A stretch of DNA of 64,000 nt from Caulobacter sp. (GTDB taxonomy: Bacteria > Pseudomonadota > Alphaproteobacteria > Caulobacterales > Caulobacteraceae): NCBI GenBank assembly GCA_017745235.1, contig JAGHZU010000002.1, forward strand, positions 186,001 through 250,000, in the 5' to 3' direction. The position numbers and the translations under genes were made by a program. The notes beneath the pieces were generated by a model that ran no database searches, had not been told where the DNA came from, and worked only from the letters and a program-made list of their open reading frames with translations. Below are positions 33,347 to 41,717 of the stretch, in pieces. Positions within the stretch are counted from its first letter, which is position 1. Every line of letters begins with the position of its first letter.

Positions 33347-34945
33347 TCAGATCGTTCGCTGGGCGGTGACCGGCGAGCCCTTGCGATGCTGCGCGTCCAG
33401 CATGACGATCGCCCGATGGGCCGAACGGATCGCCCCCTCCTGCCAGGCGCCGACGTGGCTGAGATACTCCCCGGCGAAGTGGATCGGTCCGTCGGGTTGG
33501 CCCAGCAGGTGATAGTCCGGCTCGTCCTCGCTGGCCCAGCCCACGCCGATGCCCAGGCTGTAGGGCACGGCCGCCCACTGCACCTGCATCGGCTTCTCCA
33601 GCAGCTTGCCGCAGCCGGGATGCATGGCTTCGATGATCTTGCGGGTGTGCTCGATCTGGGCGGCGCGCGGCAGCCGCGCCAGCTCGGTCGCCGCCGGCCC
33701 GCCGGTGTAGGCGCCCAGGATCACCCCGGTCTTCGAATGCAGGCCGTAGCTGGGATACCAGACCATGTTGGTCGGCCCCTTCACGAACGAGAGCCCGCCA
33801 TAGATCTGGTACTTGGGCCCTTCCCAGAAGCGTGGAGCCTGCCAGGCGATCTTGATGGCGTCGCGATAGGGCGTGCGGGCGATGGCGGCTTTGTAGGCGG
33901 GGCTGAAATCGGCGTCGATCCCCGCCAGGACCGGCAAGGGAATGGTCGAGAGGCAATAGTCGGCGTCGATCGTCAGATCCTTTCCGGCGACCTTGTCGCG
34001 ATAGGCGACGCGCACACCGCCCGAAGCCGTCTTGCGGATCTGGCGCACCTCGCATTGGCGCTTGATGATCTTCGGCCCCAGGGCCTTGGCGAAGGCGTGG
34101 GGGATGGCGTCCATGCCGCCCTTGGGCTGGAACATGGTGGCCTGCATGTCGATCACCTCCTCGAACAGCACGCCGTTCCAAAGGTCTTCGTCCAGCAGGG
34201 CCTTCAGGCTGACCGGATCGAAAGGCGTGGCCTTCTCGTCGCCCGCGCCAGGCTCGATCCGCAGGCCCGAGCGCTGCGAGCCCTTGTAGAGCAGGTCTGG
34301 CGACAGATCGCCGTAGGTCTTCAGGAAGGCGACCATCCGCTGCTTGTCGTCGGCGGTCAGCTCCTGATCGAGCGCGCCCTTGTTGATCGCCTTGGCCAGC
34401 AGCTCGGAGACATGGCCGCGGGTGTCGTTGATCGCCGTGCGCATCTGGATCGGCTTGCCGCCGTTGGCTTCGGTGTTCAGAAGCAGAGCGCTGCGGCTGG
34501 AATTGACCTCGACCTCCAGCTCCACGCCCAGCTCGCGGCAGTAGCCCAGTACGATCTGGTGGTGGCTGGGCAGGCGTGCGGCGCCGGCGTTCATGTATTG
34601 GCCCTCGTCGAACGCGCAGACCTGACGCGAGCCGTCGGTCATCTCGATGGCGTCGCCCCTGCGCACCGTCCAGACCCGGCCGCCGGTGCGGGCCCGTGCC
34701 TCGAGGATCGTGCAGTCGTAGCCGGCCTTGCCCAGCTCCCAGGCCGCGGCCATGCCCGCCACGCCCGCGCCCAGGATCACCACCTTGGCGCCCTTGCCGC
34801 CGCCCCCCTTGGCCAGGTCAGGCGGCGCGCCGGCGAAGGCCGAGGTCGGGGTCAGCAGGCCCAGGGCCTGCATGGCGGTGAAGGCCGCGCCATAGCCGCC
34901 GGCGGCTCCGACGGCGTGGATGAAACTGCGGCGGCTGACAGGCAT
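33347..34945 (-). CDS. Tat-exported flavin monoamine oxidase family protein
   Basis: The 532-residue protein starts with a Tat signal (VSRRSFIHAVGAAGG, cleavage after TSAFA near 38). A glycine-rich linker leads into the FAD fingerprint KVVILGAGVAGMAAAWELGKAGYDCTILEARARTGGR. The C-terminal FAD segment is GPIHFAGEYLSHVGAWQEGAIRSAHRA. The family includes monoamine, polyamine and L-amino-acid oxidases, which form an imine or keto product and hydrogen peroxide. Tat export is sensible because the FAD must bind before transport; it acts in the periplasm. It is the third gene of a leftward set with the dipeptidase and TonB receptor, suggesting oxidation of amino acids released by the dipeptidase. Exact amine unknown. 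Confidence 0.92.
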   Translation of the reverse strand: MPVSRRSFIHAVGAAGGYGAAFTAMQALGLLTPTSAFAGAPPDLAKGGGGKGAKVVILGAGVAGMAAAWELGKAGYDCTILEARARTGGRVWTVRRGDAIEMTDGSRQVCAFDEGQYMNAGAARLPSHHQIVLGYCRELGVELEVEVNSSRSALLLNTEANGGKPIQMRTAINDTRGHVSELLAKAINKGALDQELTADDKQRMVAFLKTYGDLSPDLLYKGSQRSGLRIEPGAGDEKATPFDPVSLKALLDEDLWNGVLFEEVIDMQATMFQPKGGMDAIPHAFAKALGPKIIKRQCEVRQIRKTASGGVRVAYRDKVAGKDLTIDADYCLSTIPLPVLAGIDADFSPAYKAAIARTPYRDAIKIAWQAPRFWEGPKYQIYGGLSFVKGPTNMVWYPSYGLHSKTGVILGAYTGGPAATELARLPRAAQIEHTRKIIEAMHPGCGKLLEKPMQVQWAAVPYSLGIGVGWASEDEPDYHLLGQPDGPIHFAGEYLSHVGAWQEGAIRSAHRAIVMLDAQHRKGSPVTAQRTI

Positions 34946-35003
34946 GGGGGATCTCCTCGTGAAGCACGACGGTGGACAGTCGGATGAAGCGGATCGAGCT
35001 TGT

Positions 35004-35028
35004 CGACGCCGGGGGCGACCCGGCGTCG
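35004..35028 (-). promoter_or_regulatory. intercistronic hairpin between dipeptidase and amine oxidase genes
   Basis: A perfect 10-bp stem CGACGCCGGG / CCCGGCGTCG with a 5-nt loop lies in the 100-nt gap. No T-run follows. It resembles the hairpins in the other receptor-locus gaps and may tune expression of the last gene. Confidence 0.55.
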
Positions 35029-35045
35029 CGGTCGGGCGCGGGCGC

Positions 35046-36269
35046 CTAGTCGGCGGGCGCCCTGGCGGCCTCTGCGGCCCGCAGGAGACGCAGGACGTTG
35101 CCCCCCCAGATCTTGGCCAGGTCCTCGCGGCTGTAGCCCTCGGCCAGCAAGCGCTGGGAGATCTTCCAGTAGTCGGAGGCGTCGTTCAGGCCGGTGACCC
35201 CGCCGCCGCCATCGAAATCGAGACCAATGCCGACATGATCGACCCCGGCCACCTTCAGGGCGTGGTTCAAGTGGTTCATGAAGTCCTCGAACGTGGCCTT
35301 CGGGACCGGATACTTGGCGTCGATGGCGTTGCGCTCGGCCAGGAAGGCCGCGCGCTGCGCCTCGGTCATCTTGTTGCGGGCGCCGACCTTGGCCATCAGC
35401 GCGGCCATCGCGGCCTCGCGCTCGGGGTTCTTGGGCGTTTCGATCAGGTAGCTGGAATAGGCGTCGACCTGGATCACCCCGCCGCTGGCCGCCAGGGCCT
35501 TGATGCGTTCGTCGTCGACGTTGCGCGGATGATCGAACACCGCCTTGCAGCCGGAGTGAGTCAGGATCACCGGCGTCTTGGACAGCGCGATCAGCTGGTC
35601 CAGCACCTGGTCGGACGAATGCGAGCCGTCCAGCACCACGCCCAGGCGGTTGGCCTCGGCGACGAACTGCTTGCCCAGGGGTGACAGGCCGCCCCATTCA
35701 GGCTTGTCGGTGGCGCTGTCGGCCATGTCGTTGTTCTTGAAGTGAGCCAGGCCCGAAATGCGCACGCCCATGGCGTAGAAGGCCGACAGCAGGGTGACGT
35801 CGCCATCCATCGGATAGCTGTTCTCCACGCTCATGAAGACCACGCGCTTGCCCTGCGCCTTGATCTTGGCCGCATCGTCAGCGGTGAGGGCCAAGCCGAA
35901 TTTGTCGCCATGCCTGGCGACCATCTCTCGGATCTCCACGCCTCGGACCAGGGCCCCGTCGCGAGCGGCGCGGGTGGCCTCGGGCGTTCGTGGTCCCTGG
36001 GGCGTGTAGATGGCGAAGAAGCCGCCATCCAGCCCGCCTTCGACCATGCGCGGATAGTCGATCTGCGAACCGTCCTTGGCCGCGTCGTGGCGGTCCAGGA
36101 TATCCCAGCCCGGTCGGCCGAAATTGGCCGGCGTGTCGAGGTGGGTGTCCAGGGTCAGGACACCGTCATGGATCTTGCGGGCTTCCGCGGCTGTGGGCGT
36201 CGCCGCCTGGGCGGACACGGAAAGGGCCAGCGCCGCGACGGCGGCGGTGGAGAACAGGAAACGGATCAT
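35046..36269 (-). CDS. exported membrane dipeptidase (peptidase M19)
   Basis: The 407-residue protein has a signal peptide (MIRFLFSTAAVAALALSVSAQA) and an M19 renal-dipeptidase domain. The first zinc motif appears as DTHLDTP, later ligands fall in FMSVENSYPM, VVLDGSHSSDQVLDQ and ILTHSGCKAVFDHPRN, and VDHVGIGLDFDGGGG closes the barrel with the conserved Asp. M19 enzymes are zinc dipeptidases that accept dipeptides with L- or D-residues at the C-terminal side. Acting in the periplasm, it would free amino acids, possibly glycine, from peptides taken up by the adjacent TonB receptor. It is the middle gene of the leftward set. Confidence 0.94.
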   Translation of the reverse strand: MIRFLFSTAAVAALALSVSAQAATPTAAEARKIHDGVLTLDTHLDTPANFGRPGWDILDRHDAAKDGSQIDYPRMVEGGLDGGFFAIYTPQGPRTPEATRAARDGALVRGVEIREMVARHGDKFGLALTADDAAKIKAQGKRVVFMSVENSYPMDGDVTLLSAFYAMGVRISGLAHFKNNDMADSATDKPEWGGLSPLGKQFVAEANRLGVVLDGSHSSDQVLDQLIALSKTPVILTHSGCKAVFDHPRNVDDERIKALAASGGVIQVDAYSSYLIETPKNPEREAAMAALMAKVGARNKMTEAQRAAFLAERNAIDAKYPVPKATFEDFMNHLNHALKVAGVDHVGIGLDFDGGGGVTGLNDASDYWKISQRLLAEGYSREDLAKIWGGNVLRLLRAAEAARAPAD

Positions 36270-36290
36270 CGGGGGATGCTCGGACGCTGC

Positions 36291-36318
36291 CCGGCCGGTC
36301 CCTTCCGGAACCGGCCGG
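36291..36318 (-). promoter_or_regulatory. intercistronic hairpin between TonB receptor and dipeptidase genes
   Basis: Arms CCGGCCGGT and ACCGGCCGG (9 bp, perfect) flank a 10-nt loop in the 58-nt gap. No T-run follows. It probably limits read-through or protects the receptor mRNA. Confidence 0.55.
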
Positions 36319-36327
36319 AAATGGGGA

Positions 36328-38718
36328 CTAGAAGTCGGCGGAGAGGGTGAACTGGATCGTCCGGTAGGAACCCGGACGGAAGCTCGCGGGCGTATTCACC
36401 GTGGTGCTGATCGTGCCCAGATAGTCCTTGTCGAGGATGTTATCGATGTTGACGCGGGCCTTGACCTGCTTGAACGGGCCGGCCGCGAAGCCGTCGCCCA
36501 GGTCGAGATAGGCGTTCCATATCGTATAGCCGCTGGTCTTCTCGCTGTTGTCGAAATTGGTGTAGCGGTCGCTGATGTGACGGGCCGAAAGGTTGAACAC
36601 CAGGCCATCCACCGGCTCGACGGTCATGCCGCCCTGGAACACCCATTCGGGGAAGTCCGGCACCGCGTTGCCCGAAAGCGCCAGGGTGGTCGGAGGGGCC
36701 GTCGCGCTGGCCCGATAGCCGGGCACGTCGTCCTGGAACTCCGACTTGTTGTAGGACAGGTTGGTGTTGAAATAGATCTTGCCGCCCAGCAGCTCAGGCT
36801 TCCACTGGCCGCTGAACTCCGCGCCGTAGGCTTCGACGGCCCCGACGTTCTGGTAGAAGCTCTCGACCGTGCCGCCCCCGCCCGGAACCAGGGCGTTGAA
36901 CTGCTGCAGGCGGTTCTTGAACTCGGTTTTGTAGGCCACGACCGAGGCGTTGAACGTCGGCCGGTTGGCGCGATAGCCCAGCTCCAGGTTGGTCGAACGC
37001 TCGGGATCAGGCACGCGGGTGGCCGGGCTGGCGGCCGAGAACACGTCGTCGGCGCCGCGCGGCAACGCCATGTTCTCGGAATACGAGGCGAAGATCTGGT
37101 CGCGGCTGTTGAGGTTGTAGACCGCCCCGACCTGCGGCAGGAAACTGTCCTTCCACTTGGCCTTGATGGTCGGCTGCCGCGCGGCGATGTAGTCAGCCGG
37201 ATTGCGATAGCCGGTGATCTTGTAGTCGATGTCCGTGCCCTTGAAGCCGAGTTCCAGCTTCAGCTTGTCGTCGACGAGGCTCAGCGTGTCCTTCAGGAAG
37301 AACTGGGTGGTCTCGCGCGTAGAGACATAGTTCCGCTGCAGGTGGACGGGCTCGTTGAACAGCGGCGCGCCGTCAGGGTTGCCGTTGACGACGTTGTAGC
37401 GCGCCTGGGTGCGGTGATAGTCGTCATCCTCGAGCCAGAGACCGGCCTCCAGCTTGTTGAAGCCGACCTTCCAGGCGACCTTGCCGGTGATCCCCTTGCG
37501 GGTGCCGTCGATGCCCGACAGCCCGTACTGCAGGCCCTTGGGCGCGGTCAGGCCCGCCACGACGTTCTTCTCGGCGTTGTAGTTGGTCAGCGAAGTGGCG
37601 TAGGCCTCGGGCGAGACGCCATAGCCGCCCTTGTCCTCGTAATAGGCCGTGGTGGTGAAATTGACCGACTCGCCGATCGGCGTGTTCAGGGTCAGGCCGT
37701 AGAGATGGTCCTGCCGGCTGTTGACCGCGAACTTGTAGTACTGGGCGAAGTTGGCGTTCGAATAGGGCACACCAGCCGTGCTCTCCGGCAGGCTGGCGGT
37801 CGGGATGCTGATTGGCGTGCCGAACGGCGCCGAGGCCGGGACCGCGCCCAGATAGGCGAAGCTGCGACCCTTGCGGCCGAAGACGTCGCCCGCCGTACCG
37901 GCGTACTGCGCCTTGGTGATCGAGGGGCTGTCGTAGTCGTAGTAGTCGTTGTGGACGGTCTGGAAGCTGACGTCGCCGCCGTTGGGCAGCTCAAACCGCA
38001 GCTTGCCTTCATAGTGCTGGCGATCGATCGTGCCCGGGCCGCGCCACAGGTCGCCCTTGATCCACGAGCCGCTGACATAGCCCGAGACCGGCCCGACCTG
38101 ACCAGACTCCAGGCGCAGGAAGGTGCGGCGCAGGTCGTCCGTGCCCAGGGTCTGGCTGATCGCGCCGCCGGCCGATTTGGACGGGTCCTGGGTGAAATAG
38201 TCGACGATCGGACCGAGCGAGGCGTAGCTGGGCAGCGCCACGTCGCCGGCCCCGGCCGAAGCGGTCACCCGCGCCAGGTTCTCATTGTCGACATAGCGGT
38301 AGATCGGGCTGCCGCCGAACTGGTCGCTGCGGCCCATCGGGATGCCGTCCAACAGGAAACCGATCTGCTGGAAATTGAAGGCGCGCACCGAGACCGAGTT
38401 GCCGAACTCGTACATGCCCAGGGCGTCGTTGGCCTGCACGTTGAAGCCCGGCAGGGACTCCAGCATCTTCAGGCCGGTGACCCCGGCCGGCGCCGACAAC
38501 AGGGCCTCGCGCGTGATCGAGACGGTCGCGGTGGCGTGGTCGGTGCCGATCGCCACGCTGGCCTCCGAGACCCGGCGACCGGTGACCACCAGTTCCTCGA
38601 CCTGGGAGACCTTGTCGGCCTCCTGGGCCAGGACGGGCGTCGCGCCGCCCAGGATGGTGGCGGCGAGCAGGAACGCTCGCAGCGGACTGGCGGCGTAGGC
38701 TTGGCGGCGGGTGGTCAT
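36328..38718 (-). CDS. TonB-dependent receptor of the dipeptidase/amine-oxidase locus
   Basis: From the ATG at 38718 (GGGGA about 5 nt upstream) the protein has 796 residues. The signal peptide ends TPVLAQ, the TonB-box-like segment is EELVVTGRRVSEA, and the plug contains GLKMLESLPGFNVQANDALGMYEFGNSVSVRAFNFQQIGFLLDGIPMG. The barrel ends FTLSADF with the terminal aromatic residue. It is smaller and of a different branch from the two sugar-type receptors. Neighbouring dipeptidase and amine oxidase suggest a peptide or amino-acid derivative as ligand. A tandem glycine riboswitch lies about 310-490 nt upstream on the same strand. A TTG four codons earlier is a less likely start. Confidence 0.94.
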   Translation of the reverse strand: MTTRRQAYAASPLRAFLLAATILGGATPVLAQEADKVSQVEELVVTGRRVSEASVAIGTDHATATVSITREALLSAPAGVTGLKMLESLPGFNVQANDALGMYEFGNSVSVRAFNFQQIGFLLDGIPMGRSDQFGGSPIYRYVDNENLARVTASAGAGDVALPSYASLGPIVDYFTQDPSKSAGGAISQTLGTDDLRRTFLRLESGQVGPVSGYVSGSWIKGDLWRGPGTIDRQHYEGKLRFELPNGGDVSFQTVHNDYYDYDSPSITKAQYAGTAGDVFGRKGRSFAYLGAVPASAPFGTPISIPTASLPESTAGVPYSNANFAQYYKFAVNSRQDHLYGLTLNTPIGESVNFTTTAYYEDKGGYGVSPEAYATSLTNYNAEKNVVAGLTAPKGLQYGLSGIDGTRKGITGKVAWKVGFNKLEAGLWLEDDDYHRTQARYNVVNGNPDGAPLFNEPVHLQRNYVSTRETTQFFLKDTLSLVDDKLKLELGFKGTDIDYKITGYRNPADYIAARQPTIKAKWKDSFLPQVGAVYNLNSRDQIFASYSENMALPRGADDVFSAASPATRVPDPERSTNLELGYRANRPTFNASVVAYKTEFKNRLQQFNALVPGGGGTVESFYQNVGAVEAYGAEFSGQWKPELLGGKIYFNTNLSYNKSEFQDDVPGYRASATAPPTTLALSGNAVPDFPEWVFQGGMTVEPVDGLVFNLSARHISDRYTNFDNSEKTSGYTIWNAYLDLGDGFAAGPFKQVKARVNIDNILDKDYLGTISTTVNTPASFRPGSYRTIQFTLSADF

Positions 38719-39024
38719 GATTATCCCCAATCTTTTTGACTGGAGACAACCTCGTCAGCCCCATCTTCGCCGTAAATTCAGAAAAGCTAGCCTCGATATC
38801 AAAATAACGCTTCAGCTTCTTCACCGAACAGACATGGTCAGTTTATGAACATTGCAAATATAATATATTCATTCTGGAAATATCTACCGCGCGACAATTC
38901 GATGAATCATCGCGTTTCGCCTAAACGGCGCCAAACTCGCTTTTGAAATCGTGGAGAAATATGAAAAATCTCAGATCATGCGGAACACACGGGTGTAGGG
39001 ACGCGCCGGACTGGCCCGCCTTCG
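38719..39024 (-). promoter_or_regulatory. AT-rich leader between glycine riboswitch and TonB receptor
   Basis: About 306 nt without a gene. The segment 38840-38880 is very AT-rich (minus-strand TATATTATATTTG) and could be a separate promoter. On the minus strand CTGAGATTTTT near 38965-38975 could pair with TCTCAG of the second aptamer to make a terminator-like fold, but the loop would be long and this is speculative. Confidence 0.4.
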
Positions 39025-39210
39025 CACCCCCGCTGTCCTTGGGCCTGAGAGATTCGGCGACGCTGCGCCTTGCTCCTTCGGCGAGGGCGCATGCGGCGCC
39101 CCGCTTTCCAGCGTTCAGAAGCCCGCGCGGTCCTTTTGCTTGAGCGTTTCCGGGGTGGTTTCGCCTTCAGCGCCGGGCTCTGAGCCCGGTCTCTCCCGCG
39201 AGAGCGCATC
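39025..39210 (-). ncRNA. tandem glycine riboswitch
   Basis: Read on the minus strand, this shows two glycine aptamers in a row. Aptamer 1 (about 39205-39122) has GGGAGAGACC near its 5' side, then CTGAAGGCGAAACC, CCGGAAACGCTCAAGC and AAAAGGACCG. Aptamer 2 (about 39114-39029) has CGCTGGAAAGCGGGGC, GCCGAAGGAGCAAGGCGC, GAATCTCTCAGG and AAGGACAGCG; the outer CGCT pairs with AGCG to close P1. The order and the core words match the known cooperative tandem glycine riboswitch. The usual target in alphaproteobacteria is gcvT; here the next gene on the strand is a TonB receptor, with dipeptidase and amine oxidase behind it. A leftward open frame over the same bases (38976-39233) is the RNA read as protein. 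Confidence 0.88.
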
Positions 39211-39342
39211 AAGGGGAGCGTCCGCCGCGGCACGCGTCAAAGACCGAGACGACGATTTCGCTCAACTTCGTCCGTGATCGTCACGGCGCCGCGCACGCTG
39301 GCGCCGAACGCCGCATTTGGGGGCTTCGAGCCCAGGGGCCGT

Positions 39343-39367
39343 GCGCCCTGGTGCAAGACCAGGGCGC
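39343..39367 (-). terminator. hairpin downstream of aldo/keto reductase gene
   Basis: A perfect 10-bp stem GCGCCCTGGT / ACCAGGGCGC with loop GCAAG sits about 20 nt after the stop of the leftward aldo/keto reductase gene and before the riboswitch. Only a short T-run follows on the plus strand, so intrinsic strength is uncertain. Confidence 0.5.
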
Positions 39368-39387
39368 TTTGGCGATATCGGCCCCGA

Positions 39388-40422
39388 TCAGACTGGCGGT
39401 GGATTGACGGCCTTGAAGCCGCCTTCGCGCCAGTAGGGATAGTGCGGATAGGCCGGAACCGTTGCGCTGGCGGCGTCCAGGCGCGCCACCTGCCCGGCCG
39501 TCAACTCCCAGCCCACCGCGCCGAGATTCTGACGCAGCTGCTCCTCGTTGCGGGCGCCGATGATGACACTGGAAACCGTGGGCCGGCGCAGCAGCCAGTT
39601 GATGGCGATCTGCGGCAGGCTCCTGCCCGTTTCGGCGGCGATCTCGTCCAGCACGTCGACCACGGCGTAGAGCGCCTCGTCGTCGACCGGCGGACCGATG
39701 TCGGCCGTCTCGTGCAGGCGGCTGATCGCTGGCAAGGGCTGGCCTCGACGGATCTTGCCCGTCAACCGGCCCCAGCCCAGCGGGCTCCAGACCATTGCGC
39801 CCACCCCCTGATCCAGGCCCAGCGGCATCAGTTCGTGTTCGTAGTCGCGTCCGACCAGCGAGTAATAGGCCTGGTTGGCGATATAGCGCGGCCAGCCGTG
39901 ACGATCCGCGACCGCTAGCGACTTCATCAACTGCCAGCCCGAGAAGTTGGACGCGCCGACGTAGAGCACCTTTCCCGATCGCACGAGGTCGTCGAGAGCC
40001 GACAGCACCTCCTCCACCGGCGTGAAGGCGTCGAAGGCGTGCAACTGGAGCAGGTCGATGCGGTCGGTGCGCAGGCGCTTGAGCGCGGCCTCCACGCCTC
40101 GCACCAGCCGCAGGCGCGAGGTCCCTCGCTCCAGCGGCCCCTCGCCCATCGGCAGGCCCAGCTTGGTCGAGACCAGCGCCTCGTCGCGGCGACCTTGCAG
40201 GGCCTCTCCCAGAATCTCCTCGGAAGCCCCGTTCGAGTAGACGTCGGCGGTGTCGAAGAGATTGACCCCGGCCTCCAGGCAGATCTCGATCAGCCGCCGG
40301 GCGGCGGCGACGTCGGTGTCGCCCCAGGCGCTGAACAGCGGACCCTGGCCGCCGAAGGTGCCCGCGCCGAAGCTGAGGGCGGGGACGCGAAGGCCGGACT
40401 TGCCGAGTTGGCGGTATTCCAT
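39388..40422 (-). CDS. aldo/keto reductase
   Basis: The 344-residue protein is an aldo/keto reductase of the YajO/YccK-like or potassium-channel beta-subunit-like kind. It starts MEYRQLGKSGLRVPALSFGAGTF and has Asp and Tyr in LFDTADVYSNGASE, Lys in LVSTKLG, His in LLQLHAFD and the NADP site in SSVIIGARNEEQL. It reduces small aldehydes or ketones with NADPH in the cytoplasm. It lies 30 nt downstream of the MFS gene stop on the same strand? The order on the minus strand is MFS (starts 41617) then this gene, so they may be co-transcribed. The divergent LysR at 41718 could control both. Confidence 0.92.
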   Translation of the reverse strand: MEYRQLGKSGLRVPALSFGAGTFGGQGPLFSAWGDTDVAAARRLIEICLEAGVNLFDTADVYSNGASEEILGEALQGRRDEALVSTKLGLPMGEGPLERGTSRLRLVRGVEAALKRLRTDRIDLLQLHAFDAFTPVEEVLSALDDLVRSGKVLYVGASNFSGWQLMKSLAVADRHGWPRYIANQAYYSLVGRDYEHELMPLGLDQGVGAMVWSPLGWGRLTGKIRRGQPLPAISRLHETADIGPPVDDEALYAVVDVLDEIAAETGRSLPQIAINWLLRRPTVSSVIIGARNEEQLRQNLGAVGWELTAGQVARLDAASATVPAYPHYPYWREGGFKAVNPPPV

Positions 40423-40453
40423 CGATCTGTTCCTTGGGTTTGGGCGACAGGGA

Positions 40454-41617
40454 TCAGGCGGCTTGAAGCTGGCGGCGCTCGACCGACAGGCTGACGGCGG
40501 CCAGGGCCAGGGCCGACAAGGGCACCACGGCGGCGACCAGCGGCACGGCCGACAGGCCCGGGCCGTGGGCGATCACCGCCCCGCCCAGCCAGGCGCCGAA
40601 GGCGTTGCCCAGGTTGAAGGCGGCGATGTTCAGGCTGGAGGCCAGGCCCTGGCCCGCGCCGCCAGCCTGTTGCAGGACCCGCATCTGCAGCGGGGCGACG
40701 GTGGCGAAGGCGGCCGCGCCCAGGGCGAAGGCGGCGACCACGGCCCCGATCCGGTCATGGAAGCCGAAGGCCGAGGCGGCCATCACCAGCGTCAGGATCG
40801 CCAGCGTGCCCAGCAGGGCCGGCGCCAGGGCCTTATCGGCCCAGCGACCGCCCACCAGGTTGCCGCCCACCAGGCCCGCACCGAACACCAGCAGGATCGG
40901 CGAGACGGCTTCCTTGGAAAAGCCCGCCAGCTCGGTCAGGATCGGCTGGATGTAGGTGAACACCGCGAAGACGCCCCCGAAGCCCAGCACCGTCATCAGA
41001 AGGCCCATCTGCACCTGGGGCCGGGCCAGGACCGCGAACTCCTCCCGCAGGGCGACCGGCTCGGCCACGCTGTCGTCGCGCGGCACCAGTACGGCCAGGA
41101 CCACCAAGGCCAGCAGGCCGATCGCGGCCACGGCCCAGAAAGTCGCGCGCCAGCCGTAGGCCAGGCCCAGCCACGAGCCGAACGGCACGCCCAGCAGCGT
41201 AGCCAGGGTCAGGCCGGTGAACATGATGGCGATGGCCGAAGCCTTGCGCTGGGGCGGCACTAGGCTGACGGCGACCAGCGAGCCGACGCCGAAGAAGGTG
41301 CCATGGGCCAGGGCGGTGATGATCCGGGCCGCCAGCAGCAGGCCGTAGCTGGGCGCGATGGCCGCCACGGCGTTGCCCAGGGTGAAGATGGCCATCAGCA
41401 CCAGCAGGGTCGTCTTGCGCGGCAGGCGGCGGGTGGCGATGGTCAGGATGGGCGCGCCGACGAAGACGCCCAGCGCGTAGCCGGTCATCAGCAGGCCGGC
41501 CGTGGGGATGGACACGCCGAGGTCGGCGGAGACCTGGAGCAGAAGCCCCATGATCACGAATTCTGTAACGCCGATGCCAAAGGCGCCGACGGTCAGGGCA
41601 TAGAGGGCCAGGGGCAC
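40454..41617 (-). CDS. MFS exporter, DHA1/AraJ-like
   Basis: The 387-residue protein has about twelve hydrophobic segments and the DHA1 signature early on (LYALTVGAFGIGVTEFVIMGLLLQVSADLGVSIPTAGLLMTGYALGVFVGAP), followed by the loop 2-3 motif RLPRKTTLL. This ITEF/VTEF pattern is typical of AraJ/YdhP-type sugar or drug exporters. It works in the inner membrane by proton antiport. A LysR gene diverges from it 100 nt away, a common regulator-exporter pair, and the aldo/keto reductase follows by 31 nt on the same strand. The related exporter at 49784 shares the architecture. Substrate unknown. Confidence 0.92.
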   Translation of the reverse strand: MPLALYALTVGAFGIGVTEFVIMGLLLQVSADLGVSIPTAGLLMTGYALGVFVGAPILTIATRRLPRKTTLLVLMAIFTLGNAVAAIAPSYGLLLAARIITALAHGTFFGVGSLVAVSLVPPQRKASAIAIMFTGLTLATLLGVPFGSWLGLAYGWRATFWAVAAIGLLALVVLAVLVPRDDSVAEPVALREEFAVLARPQVQMGLLMTVLGFGGVFAVFTYIQPILTELAGFSKEAVSPILLVFGAGLVGGNLVGGRWADKALAPALLGTLAILTLVMAASAFGFHDRIGAVVAAFALGAAAFATVAPLQMRVLQQAGGAGQGLASSLNIAAFNLGNAFGAWLGGAVIAHGPGLSAVPLVAAVVPLSALALAAVSLSVERRQLQAA

Positions 41618-41717
41618 GGGAGGACTCCGCTGCGATTGTCGAGCCGCGAAGATGGCGCCGGAGAAGCCTGTGAATTAGACTGGCCCAAAGACAGGCATCT
41701 GTGAGCTGAAATCAAAG

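Noticed and set aside
38976..39233. 85-codon minus-strand open frame
   Set aside because: It coincides with the tandem glycine riboswitch and is very Arg/Lys-rich with no ribosome site; it is RNA structure read as protein.
41691..41702. ACAG-GCAT-CTGT as a LysR operator
   Set aside because: Only 4-bp arms; kept as a weak note because chance occurrence is high.
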